Assembly: GCF_028331445.1 (NCBI RefSeq)
Contig: NZ_JAQMHX010000005.1
Coordinates: 62,001-126,000, forward strand
Source of the DNA: Candidatus Phyllobacterium onerii
Lineage (GTDB): Bacteria > Pseudomonadota > Alphaproteobacteria > Rhizobiales > Rhizobiaceae
Direction of reading: 5' to 3'
Length of the DNA: 64,000 nucleotides
The notes under the pieces are model-generated. The model saw nothing but the letters and a program-made list of their open reading frames with translations, was not told where the DNA came from and searched no databases. The first letter of the stretch is position 1. Each line of letters begins with the position of its first letter. A program made the translations under genes and the position numbers. Shown piece by piece: positions 52,437 to 62,668 of the stretch.

Positions 52437-54905
52437 TCAGACCATTTGGTTATATGTCAGGAAGACGTCGGTTGTGCTGGGGTTCCCATTCTCCATGTGG
52501 CCGGCATAACGCCGCAGGAAACGATCATCCGCTGAGCCTTCCGAGTCGGCAAATTCTACAGATACGTCGTACCAACCATCCAGCGTCGCAATTTCAAGCT
52601 CGATGGAGCCTTTTGTCTTATCCTTTGGCAGGGGCACAAGGTAGTTGACCCAGGTTTTTTTCCCATCGTCCGTTAATATCTTCCCGTATTTGGTGGAGAT
52701 TTTCAGATAGTTGTTTTTCCACAGCCCTTCATAGTTGATTTTCAACAGAATACCGCCAGCGCCCGCATATTTGGCCGAGACAAGGCCGTTCTTCAGATTT
52801 TCGATGGATATGCCGATACTATCGTCGACCCCCGTATCGCAGGTGCCTTTGGCCTGGAACAGATAGCCATTGGGTCCATAAACCGAGAATCCATATTGAG
52901 AATAGTAAGTGCGCAACATTGCGTTCAGCGGTTCGCCGGTCACTATGGTATAGCGCTTGGGGGCGAACCTTTGCTCGTTGGAAAAATTCGTTTCGTCATC
53001 ATAGACGTAGAAAAAGACGCCAGCCTTGCCTTTGTTAGTGAAATCAAGAGTGAAGGCGCTCTTCGCCTTATCCTTCATATTGGTAACAGGTGAGGCCTTC
53101 ACACTGAAATCATAGGGTAGAGGCCGCGCTTTGCGGCTGCCACTATCGTTTGATGTCTTATGACTAAACAGATTGCTCGGATTTTCCACTTTCGGAGCAA
53201 TCAGTCTGGTTGCCTGGTCAATCATGGGACGGCTTTTGGCGCCCCTTGGGCCTCGGAGCTGGAAATCCTTCGTGATGATTTCGCTTGTCTGAAGTTCCGC
53301 TATTGCCGTGTCTGGCTTGGCGAAATCAAATGCCGAGGTCAGATCACCAGACACAGCACGCCGCCAGGCGCTGATATTGGTTTCCTTAATGCCAAAACGC
53401 GCTTCCAGGAATTGCAGAACGGAAGTGTGGTCGAAAACCTGCGAGCAGACCCATCCCCCCTTGGACCAGGGTGAGATGACCAAACAAGGTACCCGTGGCC
53501 CAAAACCAATGGGATGATCTTTGCCAATGGCAGGATCGCGTTGAATCTCGTGCGTGAGACTTTTCTGCAAAGAGGGGGAAACTTTGCCGTCGGCGGCGGC
53601 GATGGGCGGCATTGGTGGCACGATATGGTCGAAGAACCCGTCATTTTCATCATAGTTGATGATGAATACGGTTTTGCTCCAGACATCCGGGTTAGCGACG
53701 AGGGCGCTCAGCACCTTGTTGATGTAATAGGCACCGTGTGTAGGCGCGTTGGCTCCTGTGTGTTCCGAATAGAACTCGGGCGGGACGATCCACGATACAT
53801 TGGGCAATTTGCCGTCTCGCGCATCGGAAGCAAATTGCTCCAGGGTACGATTGACAGCACCGTTTTTCGTCAAATTAGCCAGTTTGTCGTAATCGATGTC
53901 GATCTTTTCCTTGAAGCATCCTTTTTTGTCGGGCGTGAAACATTTACCAGCGCTCCAGTAGCAGCCCTTCACTGGATCGTTACGATACGCCTTGAAGTAT
54001 TCGAGGCTGTTGTCTCCGTAATTATCGGTTTTCGAACCGGGATCACCTGTCCCACCTTGATAAACGCGCCAGCTTACCTTCCGTTTCGCGTCCTGCTGCT
54101 TGGCATTATGCTCTTCGATCCGTTCAGGGTAAGTCTTCCAGCCGCAACCGGTACCGCCTTCCGGTCCAAACAGGGCAGAGCCCAAACCTTTCTCATAGGC
54201 ATCTCTGCCGCCTTTTGATGCAGCCGGATCAGAAGCCGTTCCGGAGAAAAGGTGCAGCCGGTTCGGATTGGTGTTGCCATGCACGGACGAGAAATAATGA
54301 TCGCAAATTGTGAATGAATTGGCGAGGTGGCGGTGATAGCTCACGTCCTGATGTTTCAGATATCCCATGACGAGAACATCGAGCTTGGCTTCTATCCAGT
54401 TGTTATAATTACCATTGTTCCAGGCCTGAATCCCCGAATATACCAAATGGCAGGTGGAGCGTATCACCTCGCCGGTTTTGCTGTAGTCGATATGAAATGG
54501 TCCGATCACAGCGGTGTTGTCGTCAACGCCGCAGCGCAGGTCGGTGGGCAGATTTGCAACGTCCTGTACCGTCTTTCCGATATCCTGAATGATTTTTGTG
54601 GTGCTAAAACGCCCACTGTTTTGAAGCCAGATAGGGTGCATCTCACCGCCGCCGCCCATCCATTGAACAGGACGCGGGTCTGAATAGCCGCGCACGCCAT
54701 TATACGTGCCGAAATAATGGTCGAAAGAGCGGTTCTCTTGCATCAGGATCACCACATGCTCGACATCTTTTATGGTACCGGTGACCCTGTTGGGCTCGAT
54801 GGCCAGCGCCTGGCTGATCGCAGGAGGCATCATGCTGAGCCCCGCGGTGCCCGCTGTGGTTACGCCCATCATTTTCAGAAACTTACGCCGATCGACTTCA
54901 CTCAT
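52437..54905 (-). CDS. plcN: Phosphocholine-specific phospholipase C (Tat-exported)
   Basis: This 822-residue secreted phospholipase would cleave phosphatidylcholine and related lipids to diacylglycerol and the head-group phosphate. A Tat signal (DRRKFLKMMGVTTAG) starts the protein. The alkaline-phosphatase-like catalytic domain has VVILMQENRSFDHYFGTYNG and FIINYDENDGFFDHI-VPP. Two C-terminal beta domains (from about residue 620) follow. ATG 54905 has AGGA upstream; TTG 54914 is unlikely. Phosphatidylcholine is a major rhizobial lipid; turnover or phosphate recovery are both possible roles. Confidence 0.92.
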   Translation of the reverse strand: MSEVDRRKFLKMMGVTTAGTAGLSMMPPAISQALAIEPNRVTGTIKDVEHVVILMQENRSFDHYFGTYNGVRGYSDPRPVQWMGGGGEMHPIWLQNSGRFSTTKIIQDIGKTVQDVANLPTDLRCGVDDNTAVIGPFHIDYSKTGEVIRSTCHLVYSGIQAWNNGNYNNWIEAKLDVLVMGYLKHQDVSYHRHLANSFTICDHYFSSVHGNTNPNRLHLFSGTASDPAASKGGRDAYEKGLGSALFGPEGGTGCGWKTYPERIEEHNAKQQDAKRKVSWRVYQGGTGDPGSKTDNYGDNSLEYFKAYRNDPVKGCYWSAGKCFTPDKKGCFKEKIDIDYDKLANLTKNGAVNRTLEQFASDARDGKLPNVSWIVPPEFYSEHTGANAPTHGAYYINKVLSALVANPDVWSKTVFIINYDENDGFFDHIVPPMPPIAAADGKVSPSLQKSLTHEIQRDPAIGKDHPIGFGPRVPCLVISPWSKGGWVCSQVFDHTSVLQFLEARFGIKETNISAWRRAVSGDLTSAFDFAKPDTAIAELQTSEIITKDFQLRGPRGAKSRPMIDQATRLIAPKVENPSNLFSHKTSNDSGSRKARPLPYDFSVKASPVTNMKDKAKSAFTLDFTNKGKAGVFFYVYDDETNFSNEQRFAPKRYTIVTGEPLNAMLRTYYSQYGFSVYGPNGYLFQAKGTCDTGVDDSIGISIENLKNGLVSAKYAGAGGILLKINYEGLWKNNYLKISTKYGKILTDDGKKTWVNYLVPLPKDKTKGSIELEIATLDGWYDVSVEFADSEGSADDRFLRRYAGHMENGNPSTTDVFLTYNQMV

Positions 54906-55107
54906 AATTCTCAAGTCCTAAAAAGTTAAAAGGCGCCAAGGCGCTGAAAACAAAAGCCGCCGGAAAACAGGCGGAGCATCGGATCAAAAAAGTGTTTGGA
55001 GAAAAATTCCCACTGCGCACAATCAATTTGGCGCACAGGTAAAAGGCGAAAGAACCCCGGTCAATTCACCGAAGGTCTAAAGGAAACCGTCATAAATTCG
55101 TTGCGTA

Positions 55108-55887
55108 TCAGGTGATGAAAATCGCGACCGGCACATGATCCGACGGTTTTTCCCAGGCGCGGACATGTTTTTCAATACTGGCGGATTCGAGCATGTTCGC
55201 GGCTTCCGGCGATAGCATCAGGTGATCGATGCGAATTCCGTTGTTCTTCTGCCAGGCACCCGCCTGATAATCCCAGAATGTATAGACGTCACCCTTGTCG
55301 GTAACACTGCGAACTGCATCGGTGAAGCCCAGGTTTTCGAGCCGTCGGAAAGATTGGCGTGTCGCCGGCTGGAACAGGGCATCATTGACCCAGGCTTCCG
55401 GGACTTTTGCGTCGATAGGCTCGGGGATGACATTGTAGTCGCCAGCCAGAATAAGTGGCTCTTCAAGGGCCAACCGCTCCTCCGCCCAGCGTTCCAGCCG
55501 CGCCATCCAGCCGATTTTATAGGGAAATTTCTCGGTGTTGATGGGATTGCCGTTCGGCAGATACAGGGAAACAACGCGCAGCGCGCCCTTTTCGGTAGAA
55601 AATACAGCTTCTATAAAGCGCGCGTGATCATCGGCGTCGTCGCCAGGAAGACCGCGATTGACCTCGTCGGGGGACTGCTTCGACAAAATGGCGACGCCGT
55701 TGAAGCCCTTCTGGCCATTCGTCTCAACATGATAGCCAAGCGCTTCCAGCTCGAAGCGCGGAAAACCTTCATCGACGGATTTGATTTCCTGCAGGCAGAC
55801 AATGTCCGGATTGGACTCCTGCAGCCATGTCGTCAGCACCTCGATCCGGGCTTTGACGCCGTTTATGTTCCAGGTAACGATTTTCAT
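55108..55887 (-). CDS. xthA: Exodeoxyribonuclease III
   Basis: This 259-residue Mg-dependent AP endonuclease/3'-5' exonuclease acts in base-excision repair. It begins MKIVTWNINGVKAR; LQEIKSVDEGFPR carries the catalytic glutamate, GDYNVIPEPID the active-site Asp/Asn, and SDHVPVAIFI the C-terminal Asp-His. The start at 55887 gives the normal length; the frame extends 27 codons upstream toward erpA but lacks family sequence. It shares its strand with erpA. Confidence 0.96.
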   Translation of the reverse strand: MKIVTWNINGVKARIEVLTTWLQESNPDIVCLQEIKSVDEGFPRFELEALGYHVETNGQKGFNGVAILSKQSPDEVNRGLPGDDADDHARFIEAVFSTEKGALRVVSLYLPNGNPINTEKFPYKIGWMARLERWAEERLALEEPLILAGDYNVIPEPIDAKVPEAWVNDALFQPATRQSFRRLENLGFTDAVRSVTDKGDVYTFWDYQAGAWQKNNGIRIDHLMLSPEAANMLESASIEKHVRAWEKPSDHVPVAIFIT

Positions 55888-55924
55888 GGATTTGCGCTCT
55901 GGTTGCAACGGCGGCAAGGTGATG

Positions 55925-56260
55925 TCAGACGGAGAAGCTTGTCCCGCAACCACAGGAAGAGGTCGCATTTGGATTACGGATCTGGAACGACTGGCCCATC
56001 AGATCGTCGACGAAATCAATCTCCGAACCGCCAATATAGGGCAGGGAAATCTGATCGATCAGCACCTTGGCGCCTAGTTTCTCGATGACGATGTCATCGA
56101 CGTCCTGTGCGTCAACCAGATCGTATTTGTAGGAAAAACCCGAGCAGCCTCCGCCTTCGACGGAAATGCGCAAGGCGGTCTTTTCCGGATCTGACTGCAG
56201 AATCGCCGAGATGCGCTTTGCAGCGGCATCGGAGACAGAAACACTTAGCACTTCGGTCAT
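55925..56260 (-). CDS. erpA: A-type iron-sulfur cluster carrier
   Basis: This 111-residue HesB/IscA-family protein delivers iron-sulfur clusters to target enzymes. The three cluster-binding cysteines are present: C39 in EGGGCSGFSYKY, and C103 and C105 in SSCGCGTSF. It is divergent from dgt; the 158-bp gap holds both promoters. xthA follows 37 bases downstream on the same strand. Confidence 0.95.
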   Translation of the reverse strand: MTEVLSVSVSDAAAKRISAILQSDPEKTALRISVEGGGCSGFSYKYDLVDAQDVDDIVIEKLGAKVLIDQISLPYIGGSEIDFVDDLMGQSFQIRNPNATSSCGCGTSFSV

Positions 56261-56418
56261 TCTTTACGGTTCCTTCGCGGATTGCTCCGCTACGCTCAAC
56301 AAAGCATTGACATTGTAATGTCACGCCTTGCCGTTCATCATACACCATAGCTAAGAATTGGCGACTGTGAAGTCAACGTTGTCAGCAGTCGGAAGATGGG
56401 AAGGCACATATTTCAATC

Positions 56419-57627
56419 ATGTCCATGCAGGGTATCGGTTTCGGTTACAGGGAGAGGGCGCCATACGCCTGTGATCCCGAGAAAAGCCGCGGACGGCTGG
56501 TGCCCGAAACCGAAAGCCCGACGCGCACGGTGTTTCAACGTGATCGCGACCGTATCATTCATTCAACCGCGTTCCGGCGGCTGAAGCACAAGACGCAGGT
56601 TTTCATCGCGCACGAGGGTGATCACTATCGCACGCGGCTGACACATACGATCGAAGTGGCGCAGATCGCCCGGGCGCTCGCGCGTTCCATGCGGCTCGAT
56701 GAGGATCTGGCCGAAGCAATCGCCCTGGTGCATGATTTCGGCCATACGCCGTTCGGTCATACGGGTGAGGATGCGCTCAACGAGAAAATGCATGACTTCG
56801 GCGGTTTCGATCACAACGCGCAGTCGTTGCGCATCGTGACAAATCTCGAAAAGCGCTACGCCGAGTTTGATGGGCTGAACCTGACCTGGGAAACTCTGGA
56901 GGGACTGGTCAAGCACAATGGTCCGCTGACCGATACTCTGGGCAACGGGCTGAAGCACCCGGTGCCGGCTGCAATCCTCGAATATAACGCGCAGCATGAT
57001 CTCGAACTTGCACGCTTTGCCTCGCTGGAAGCGCAATGTGCGGCAATTGCCGATGATATCGCCTATAACGCCCATGACATCGATGATGGATTGCGCTCAG
57101 GTCTGCTTACGCTCGAAGCGCTCGAAGCCGTGCCGATAATCGGCGATATCCTGCACGCCGTCCGGCAGAAATATCCAACTCTTGATGATGTACGTACGTC
57201 GCATGAGATTGTCCGGAGGCAAATCACGATCATGGTCGAAGATGTGATACGTGCGGCGCAGGCCAATCTCGAAACGGTCAAGCCGCAGACAGTCGACGAT
57301 ATTCACGGTGCCGGGCGAACGATCGTTGGATTTTCAGCGCCGCTGCGCGAGCAGGAGAAGATGCTCAAGGCGTTTCTCTACAAGAACCTCTATTTCCACG
57401 ACAACGTGGTGCGCGTGCGCAAATCCGCTGACAGAATTGTGAGAGAGTTGTTTGATGCCTATCTTGCAGACGCTCAGTGTATGCCCGAGGGCTGGCGCGA
57501 GAGCGAGAAACAGGGCGATCTGGCTGCGCGCGCAAGGCTGGTAGCGGATTTTTTGGCAGGGATGACCGATACATATGCTGTGCGGGAACACCGACGGTTG
57601 TTTGACCACACGCCCGATTTGGCCTAG
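56419..57627 (+). CDS. dgt: Deoxyguanosinetriphosphate triphosphohydrolase-like protein
   Basis: This 402-residue HD-superfamily dNTPase would cut dGTP (or other dNTPs) to the nucleoside and triphosphate. Metal ligands are visible: H76 in RLTHTIEV, H105-D106 in [12 protein letters not shown], and a further Asp in [16 protein letters not shown]. The length matches the alphaproteobacterial subgroup. It is followed by argS, with palindromic element B between them. Its TAG stop is the first part of that element. Confidence 0.95.
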   Translation: MSMQGIGFGYRERAPYACDPEKSRGRLVPETESPTRTVFQRDRDRIIHSTAFRRLKHKTQVFIAHEGDHYRTRLTHTIEVAQIARALARSMRLDEDLAEAIALVHDFGHTPFGHTGEDALNEKMHDFGGFDHNAQSLRIVTNLEKRYAEFDGLNLTWETLEGLVKHNGPLTDTLGNGLKHPVPAAILEYNAQHDLELARFASLEAQCAAIADDIAYNAHDIDDGLRSGLLTLEALEAVPIIGDILHAVRQKYPTLDDVRTSHEIVRRQITIMVEDVIRAAQANLETVKPQTVDDIHGAGRTIVGFSAPLREQEKMLKAFLYKNLYFHDNVVRVRKSADRIVRELFDAYLADAQCMPEGWRESEKQGDLAARARLVADFLAGMTDTYAVREHRRLFDHTPDLA

Positions 57628-57770
57628 AGACGCGTTTGCAAATCCACCCTGATGGACATCTGATGCGACTTTCTGCGCTTCCGGTGCTCATGGACGAAAA
57701 TGTCCACTGCGCTCCGGTTCTCGAAAATCACACCACCTGTCTCATCAAGCTGAATTTTCAAAGGTCTCTA
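57625..57770. repeat. Palindromic dispersed element, copy B
   Basis: This 146-bp element has exactly inverted ends TAGAGAC and GTCTCTA and a central hairpin TGGAC-GAAAAT-GTCCA. The flanking segment TTCCGGTGCTCA ... CTGCGCTCCGGTTCTCG matches copy A. It begins inside the stop codon of dgt. Confidence 0.75.
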
Positions 57771-57827
57771 ACGCAATTCGGCCAACAGCCGTTGATTTTT
57801 CTATGAACCCCGAATGAGTATGACGTC

Positions 57828-59585
57828 ATGAACATCTTCGCCGATTTCGACGCGCGGATTAAGAACGCCCTGCAAGCGCTTGATTTAAAAACCACAGATG
57901 GTGCTGCTGTGGATCTGTCGCGCGTGGGTGTCGAACCGCCGCGCGATCCCAGCCATGGCGATATCGCGACGAATGCTGCGATGGTGCTCTCCAAGGCGGT
58001 TGGCCAAAACCCCCGCGAACTTGCTGTCAGAATCGGAGATGCGCTGAAGAATGATCCCGACGTCGGCTCCGTCGATGTGGCAGGTCCCGGTTTCATCAAT
58101 CTGCGGCTCAAGGACACCTATTGGCACCGGCAACTTGCCGTAATGCTGGGCGCCGGGCTCGACTATGGCCGGTCAAAGCTCGGTTACGGCCACCGGGTCA
58201 ATGTCGAATATGTCTCGGCCAATCCGACCGGTCCCATGCATGTCGGCCATTGCCGGGGTGCGGTGGTCGGCGATGCACTGGCCAACCTGCTCAAGTTTGC
58301 AGGTTATAACGTTGCCAAGGAATATTACATCAATGATGCCGGCGCGCAGATCGACGTGCTGGCAAGCTCTGTGATGTTGCGGTATCGCGAGGCGCTCGGC
58401 GAACAGATCGGCGATATTCCTGCAGGGCTCTATCCTGGCGATTATCTCGTGCCCGTGGGTCAGTCGCTTGCCGCCGATTATGGCACGAAGCTCCTGGAAA
58501 TGCCGGAAGATGAGGCGATGGTCATCGTCAAGGACCGAACGATCGATGCGATGATGGTGATGATCCGCGACGATCTCGCCTCGCTCAACGTTCATCATGA
58601 CGTGTTCTTCTCCGAGCGGACGCTGCATGCCAACAATGCCAAGCTGATCCGGTCTGCCATCAACGACCTGACGCTGAAGGGGCATGTGTACAAGGGCAAA
58701 CTGCCGCCGCCCAAGGGCCAATTGCCGGAAGATTGGGAAGACCGGGAGCAAACGCTGTTCCGGTCGACCGATGTGGGCGACGATATCGACCGGCCGCTGG
58801 TCAAGTCCGACGGCCAGTTCACCTATTTCGCGGCCGACGTTGCCTATTTCAAGGACAAGTACGACCGGCATTTCGACGAGATGATCTATGTGCTCGGCGC
58901 GGATCATGGCGGTTATGTCAAGCGGCTGGAATCTTTGGCGCGGGCTGTTTCCGGCGGAACGGCGAAGCTGACTGTATTGATCTGCCAGCTCGTCAAGCTC
59001 TATCGCAACGGCGAACCCGTGCGGATGTCGAAACGGTCGGGCGAGTTCGTGACCTTGCGCGATGTGGTGGAGGAAGTAGGCCGGGATCCAGTGCGGTTCA
59101 TGATGCTGTACCGGAAGAACGACGCGCCGCTCGATTTCGACTTCGCCAAAGTCACCGAACATTCCAAGGACAATCCCGTCTTCTACGTTCAGTATGCTTC
59201 GGCCAGATGCCATTCGGTTTTCCGGCAGGCGATCGAACAGCTGGGGATCGGCGAAATCCAGTTGGCGGCGAGCGCGCAACACTTCGGTTTGCTAACGGAT
59301 GAGAGCGAAATCGCGCTCATCCGCAAGCTCGCGGAATACCCCCGGCTGATCGAAACAGCGGCTTTGCATCAGGAGCCGCACAGGCTCGCTTTCTACCTCT
59401 ACGACCTTGCAAGTTCGCTGCACACACAGTGGAATAGGGGAACCGAAAACCCGGACTTACGTTTTATTAAGGTTAACGATCCAGACTTGTCCCAAGCCAG
59501 GCTAGGGCTGGTGCAGGTTGTTTCGAAGGTCTTGACGTCCGGATTGTCAATAATAGGTGCGGACGCCCCGACCGAAATGCGTTAA
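57828..59585 (+). CDS. argS: Arginyl-tRNA synthetase
   Basis: This 585-residue class I synthetase charges tRNA-Arg. The HVGH form of HIGH is at 138-141 ([13 protein letters not shown]); the KMSKS-like loop [13 protein letters not shown] lies near residue 400. The N-terminal ArgRS-specific additional domain and C-terminal all-helical anticodon domain (SLHTQWNRG) are complete. Core single-copy gene, upstream of the SPOR protein. Confidence 0.98.
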   Translation: MNIFADFDARIKNALQALDLKTTDGAAVDLSRVGVEPPRDPSHGDIATNAAMVLSKAVGQNPRELAVRIGDALKNDPDVGSVDVAGPGFINLRLKDTYWHRQLAVMLGAGLDYGRSKLGYGHRVNVEYVSANPTGPMHVGHCRGAVVGDALANLLKFAGYNVAKEYYINDAGAQIDVLASSVMLRYREALGEQIGDIPAGLYPGDYLVPVGQSLAADYGTKLLEMPEDEAMVIVKDRTIDAMMVMIRDDLASLNVHHDVFFSERTLHANNAKLIRSAINDLTLKGHVYKGKLPPPKGQLPEDWEDREQTLFRSTDVGDDIDRPLVKSDGQFTYFAADVAYFKDKYDRHFDEMIYVLGADHGGYVKRLESLARAVSGGTAKLTVLICQLVKLYRNGEPVRMSKRSGEFVTLRDVVEEVGRDPVRFMMLYRKNDAPLDFDFAKVTEHSKDNPVFYVQYASARCHSVFRQAIEQLGIGEIQLAASAQHFGLLTDESEIALIRKLAEYPRLIETAALHQEPHRLAFYLYDLASSLHTQWNRGTENPDLRFIKVNDPDLSQARLGLVQVVSKVLTSGLSIIGADAPTEMR

Positions 59586-59695
59586 TATACGCTGAAAAGC
59601 GTAGCAATCCTGTCAACTTTTGCCCACATTGCGCTGGTAAGGCCAATGCGTGACGTTTTCGGACGTCCCACAGTTGAGAGTACAGGATTAACGCC

Positions 59696-62257
59696 ATGGC
59701 GGACAACAATATTCAGCGTTCTCACCGGCAGGATGATTCGCGATCAGGTAATAACGACCCTCTGATGGAACTTTCCCGTATCATGGGAACGGTTGAAGAG
59801 GAAGGGTCGACTAACGGATCCAACGATGATTTTGCTATGGATCTCGAACGCGAGCTGATGGGGGGCTTCGATGAACCAGCCGCGCCTCAGTCCGCTGACA
59901 ATGATGCCCACGACGATCAGCTTGCCGCTCAGGATTTTCAGGAATCCATCGAGCGCGAGTTGAATGCGGAACCGCCTTACGAAAGTCACCAAGTCGCGAA
60001 CGAATCCGTAGCCGCCTATGAAGAACCAGATTATGCCGATTACGAGCCGGACCCGGTTTACGCGGACAGCGAAGCGGGCGAGGGTGTTGGTGTTGCCATC
60101 TCCCATTACGAAGAGCGCCCCGTGCTCGCAACGCCATCACTCAGTCTCGAGGATGAGCTCGAAACCTTGCTTGCAGGATCGGCGCAGCCAGCAGTGCAGC
60201 GTTCGGCAAATGCTTCCTGGGGCTATGGATCGCAGACACAGGTTCCGGGGCGAACAGAGATTGCCCCGTCGATCAGCCGGACAACATCATACCAGCAGCC
60301 ATCCCATGTGTCGGAAACAGTCGTCCACGAGGTTCCCGAGCCAGAGCCTGTAGCTTACGAAGCTGCCGAAGAAGAGCAGGTTCAGGATTCGGAGATCGAG
60401 GATTTCGATACCGACGAATTGATGGCGGCGCTCGATGATTTCGACGTAACGGCGGATCAAGACGAGAACAGCGAACCAGTTGCAGAAGCAGCCCCGGTTT
60501 TCCCGCTTTATCAAAACCTGGAGCAATCCTCGACGCCGGTTCGTGAACAGATCGAAGTACCTGTTGCCATGCCTGTTGCCAGCGCACCGCAATTGCCCGA
60601 GGTTCATGAGCTCAGCGATTATGCCGACGAGCTCGATCGCGCAGCGTCGGCGATTACTGCAGCACCCGATGTCGATACGGTGGCGGTTACAGAAAGCCGC
60701 GTTGATTATACCGAGTCGCTCGATCTTCCGGCCGTGAACTATGAGGACGACGTTCCGCAGCACAATGGACTGAACGAGCTCGATAATGAATTTGCCGAGG
60801 TATTCGGTTCGATCGAAGCGGACGATTCGCGCGGCGCCTATGTCCCGGCAGAGGATCCTGCCCCACAGGAGCCCGAGAAGGACCGATACGCCGATATTTT
60901 CGCAGACGTATTCGGGAACGAGGCAGATCAGAACAAATACAATCCGGCAGGCTATGCAGTAGCAGCCGGCGCTGCCGCTATCGGCGCTGCGAGCTCACAA
61001 CAAAGCCGGGCAACCCCCGCCTACGGTCCGGAAGAGGATCTGGATTTTGGCTATGATCCTCGCCAGGACAATGTCGATATAGCCGCTACGCCCTATGGGC
61101 AAAAGGAAACACCTGCGCGTCGCCGTAGTAACCTGTTTGTTCCCGGCGTGGCAGCGGCTGTTGTTTTGCTCGCGGTCGCCGGCGCCGTCGCCTATAAATG
61201 GACCGGCGGTTCGAACGGCGAACCGGTCGTCATCATGGCAGACAAGACACCGATCAAGGTCCAGCCGGAAACCGCCAGCACGGCCGTAGTGCCAAATCAG
61301 GACAAAGCGGTTTACGACAAGAGCTCGACGGCTGCTCCGGAAGCGCCGAAGCAGGATCAGCTCGTAACAACACGGGAGGATCCTATCGATCTTCCAGCCG
61401 ATGAGGATGGAGGCGCGTCCGTTACGGATATGCTCGCCGCCGATGCGCCCCCCACTGATGCGCCTGCTGCGGGCGACAAGGTGGAGGCGCGTGTTGATCC
61501 TGCCACTGCAGACGACACCGCCGACGCTGCGCCGGCGGAACGCAACAGTGCGATTGCACCGCGCAAGGTGCAGACTATGGTCGTCAAACCGGATGGCACG
61601 ATGGTCGCCTCCATTCCAGAACCGGCTGATCCGGTGAGCGCAGGCCCTGCCGCTCCTCCAGCTGACCGTCCCGCTGCTCCGCTCGACGCAAATGCATCCG
61701 CAGCGCCGGCAACAACTGGCGACGACGAAATTGGCGCATTGATGCAGGACGCCCCGACGGCTGCGCCGGTACAGACTGCTGCACCGGCACCCGAAGCACC
61801 AACTGCAGCGGCAAAACCGGCTCCGGCCGCGGGCAAGTTGCCTCCGAAGCCCGTCGCAACCAAGAAGATCACTCCCGAAACGGTTGCTTCCGTTACGCCG
61901 AAGAATATTCCGGTTGTTGAATCGCGTCCGGCAGATCAACCGATCGATATTGTCGATCGCGTTCCACCAAAGAATGCAGCGGGCCAGCAGGTGGCCTCCG
62001 CCGCTCCGGCTGCGGGGAGCTATCTCATCCAAATTGCCTCGCAACCGAATGTCGAGGGCGCGCAGAAGACATATGCTTCGCTCTCCCAGAAATATGCGGG
62101 TGTGATCGGCGGCCGCGGTGTCGATATCAAACAGGCCGAGATTGCCGGCAAGGGCACATTCTTCCGTGTCCGCATTCCGGCTGGCTCCAAGAGCGATGCG
62201 AACGCCCTGTGCGCGAAATACAAGACTGCAGGCGGCAGCTGCTTCGTTACGCAGTAA
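59696..62257 (+). CDS. Large SPOR-domain envelope protein
   Basis: This 853-residue inner-membrane protein has a long acidic cytoplasmic N-terminal half (about 1-470). One membrane helix (about 477-497, VPGVAAAVVLLAVAGAVAYK) follows. A Pro/Ala-rich periplasmic linker leads to a C-terminal SPOR domain (about 775-853: SYLIQIASQPNVEGAQKTYA, then FFRVRIPAGSKSDANALC). SPOR domains bind denuded peptidoglycan at division sites. Position between argS and nagZ is conserved in Rhizobiales, pointing to a cell-wall or division role. It has its own terminator. Confidence 0.92.
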   Translation: MADNNIQRSHRQDDSRSGNNDPLMELSRIMGTVEEEGSTNGSNDDFAMDLERELMGGFDEPAAPQSADNDAHDDQLAAQDFQESIERELNAEPPYESHQVANESVAAYEEPDYADYEPDPVYADSEAGEGVGVAISHYEERPVLATPSLSLEDELETLLAGSAQPAVQRSANASWGYGSQTQVPGRTEIAPSISRTTSYQQPSHVSETVVHEVPEPEPVAYEAAEEEQVQDSEIEDFDTDELMAALDDFDVTADQDENSEPVAEAAPVFPLYQNLEQSSTPVREQIEVPVAMPVASAPQLPEVHELSDYADELDRAASAITAAPDVDTVAVTESRVDYTESLDLPAVNYEDDVPQHNGLNELDNEFAEVFGSIEADDSRGAYVPAEDPAPQEPEKDRYADIFADVFGNEADQNKYNPAGYAVAAGAAAIGAASSQQSRATPAYGPEEDLDFGYDPRQDNVDIAATPYGQKETPARRRSNLFVPGVAAAVVLLAVAGAVAYKWTGGSNGEPVVIMADKTPIKVQPETASTAVVPNQDKAVYDKSSTAAPEAPKQDQLVTTREDPIDLPADEDGGASVTDMLAADAPPTDAPAAGDKVEARVDPATADDTADAAPAERNSAIAPRKVQTMVVKPDGTMVASIPEPADPVSAGPAAPPADRPAAPLDANASAAPATTGDDEIGALMQDAPTAAPVQTAAPAPEAPTAAAKPAPAAGKLPPKPVATKKITPETVASVTPKNIPVVESRPADQPIDIVDRVPPKNAAGQQVASAAPAAGSYLIQIASQPNVEGAQKTYASLSQKYAGVIGGRGVDIKQAEIAGKGTFFRVRIPAGSKSDANALCAKYKTAGGSCFVTQ

Positions 62258-62280
62258 AAACCTCGCGCATCTTATTGAAA

Positions 62281-62308
62281 AGGCTCCGCCATTGGCGGAG
62301 CCTTTTTG
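62281..62308 (+). terminator. Rho-independent terminator after SPOR gene
   Basis: AGGCTCCGCC-ATT-GGCGGAGCCT is a perfect ten-base stem with a five-T run, 23 bases after the stop. Confidence 0.92.
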
Positions 62309-62419
62309 TTTGCGCGAGTGCAATCGGCTGATAACCTGATCGAATATTGTTTGCTTTTTAGGCTGATGGAATTGTCATTACGCAGATTGTAAAACCCAAC
62401 AGATGGGATTATATTTTTT

Positions 62420-62668
62420 ATGGTTGTTATCCACCGTGCTTACGGATTTCGTTTTGTGATCTACACCGTCGACCACGAACCAGCACATATCCATATTATC
62501 GGGACGGGCCAAGCGAAGATCAATCTCAATGGTTTGGGCGGTGCCCCCGAATTGATTTACAGCATAGGCATCAAGCGGTCGGACATGAAGCGGTTGATGG
62601 CGGAGGTTTGCGAGCTCCGTGATATATTCAAACGGGAATGGGAGCGTATCCATGGCAGACTTGACTGA
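62420..62668 (+). CDS. DUF4160 protein
   Basis: This 82-residue protein matches DUF4160, with the signature DHEPAHIHIIG and the C-terminal helix MAEVCELRDIFKREWERI. DUF4160 genes are very often paired with DUF2442, as here: the second gene starts inside the 3' end of this one. The pairing looks like a toxin-antitoxin or similar two-gene module, but no activity is established that I can cite. GGGA is the only ribosome-like signal, 11 bases upstream. Confidence 0.82.
   Translation: MVVIHRAYGFRFVIYTVDHEPAHIHIIGTGQAKINLNGLGGAPELIYSIGIKRSDMKRLMAEVCELRDIFKREWERIHGRLD

Noticed and set aside
58173-59282. 369-codon antisense frame opposite argS
   Set aside because: Shadow of argS without recognisable domains.
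60995-62323. 442-codon antisense frame opposite the SPOR gene
   Set aside because: Arg/Cys-rich low-complexity translation produced by the Pro/Ala-rich linker read backwards.
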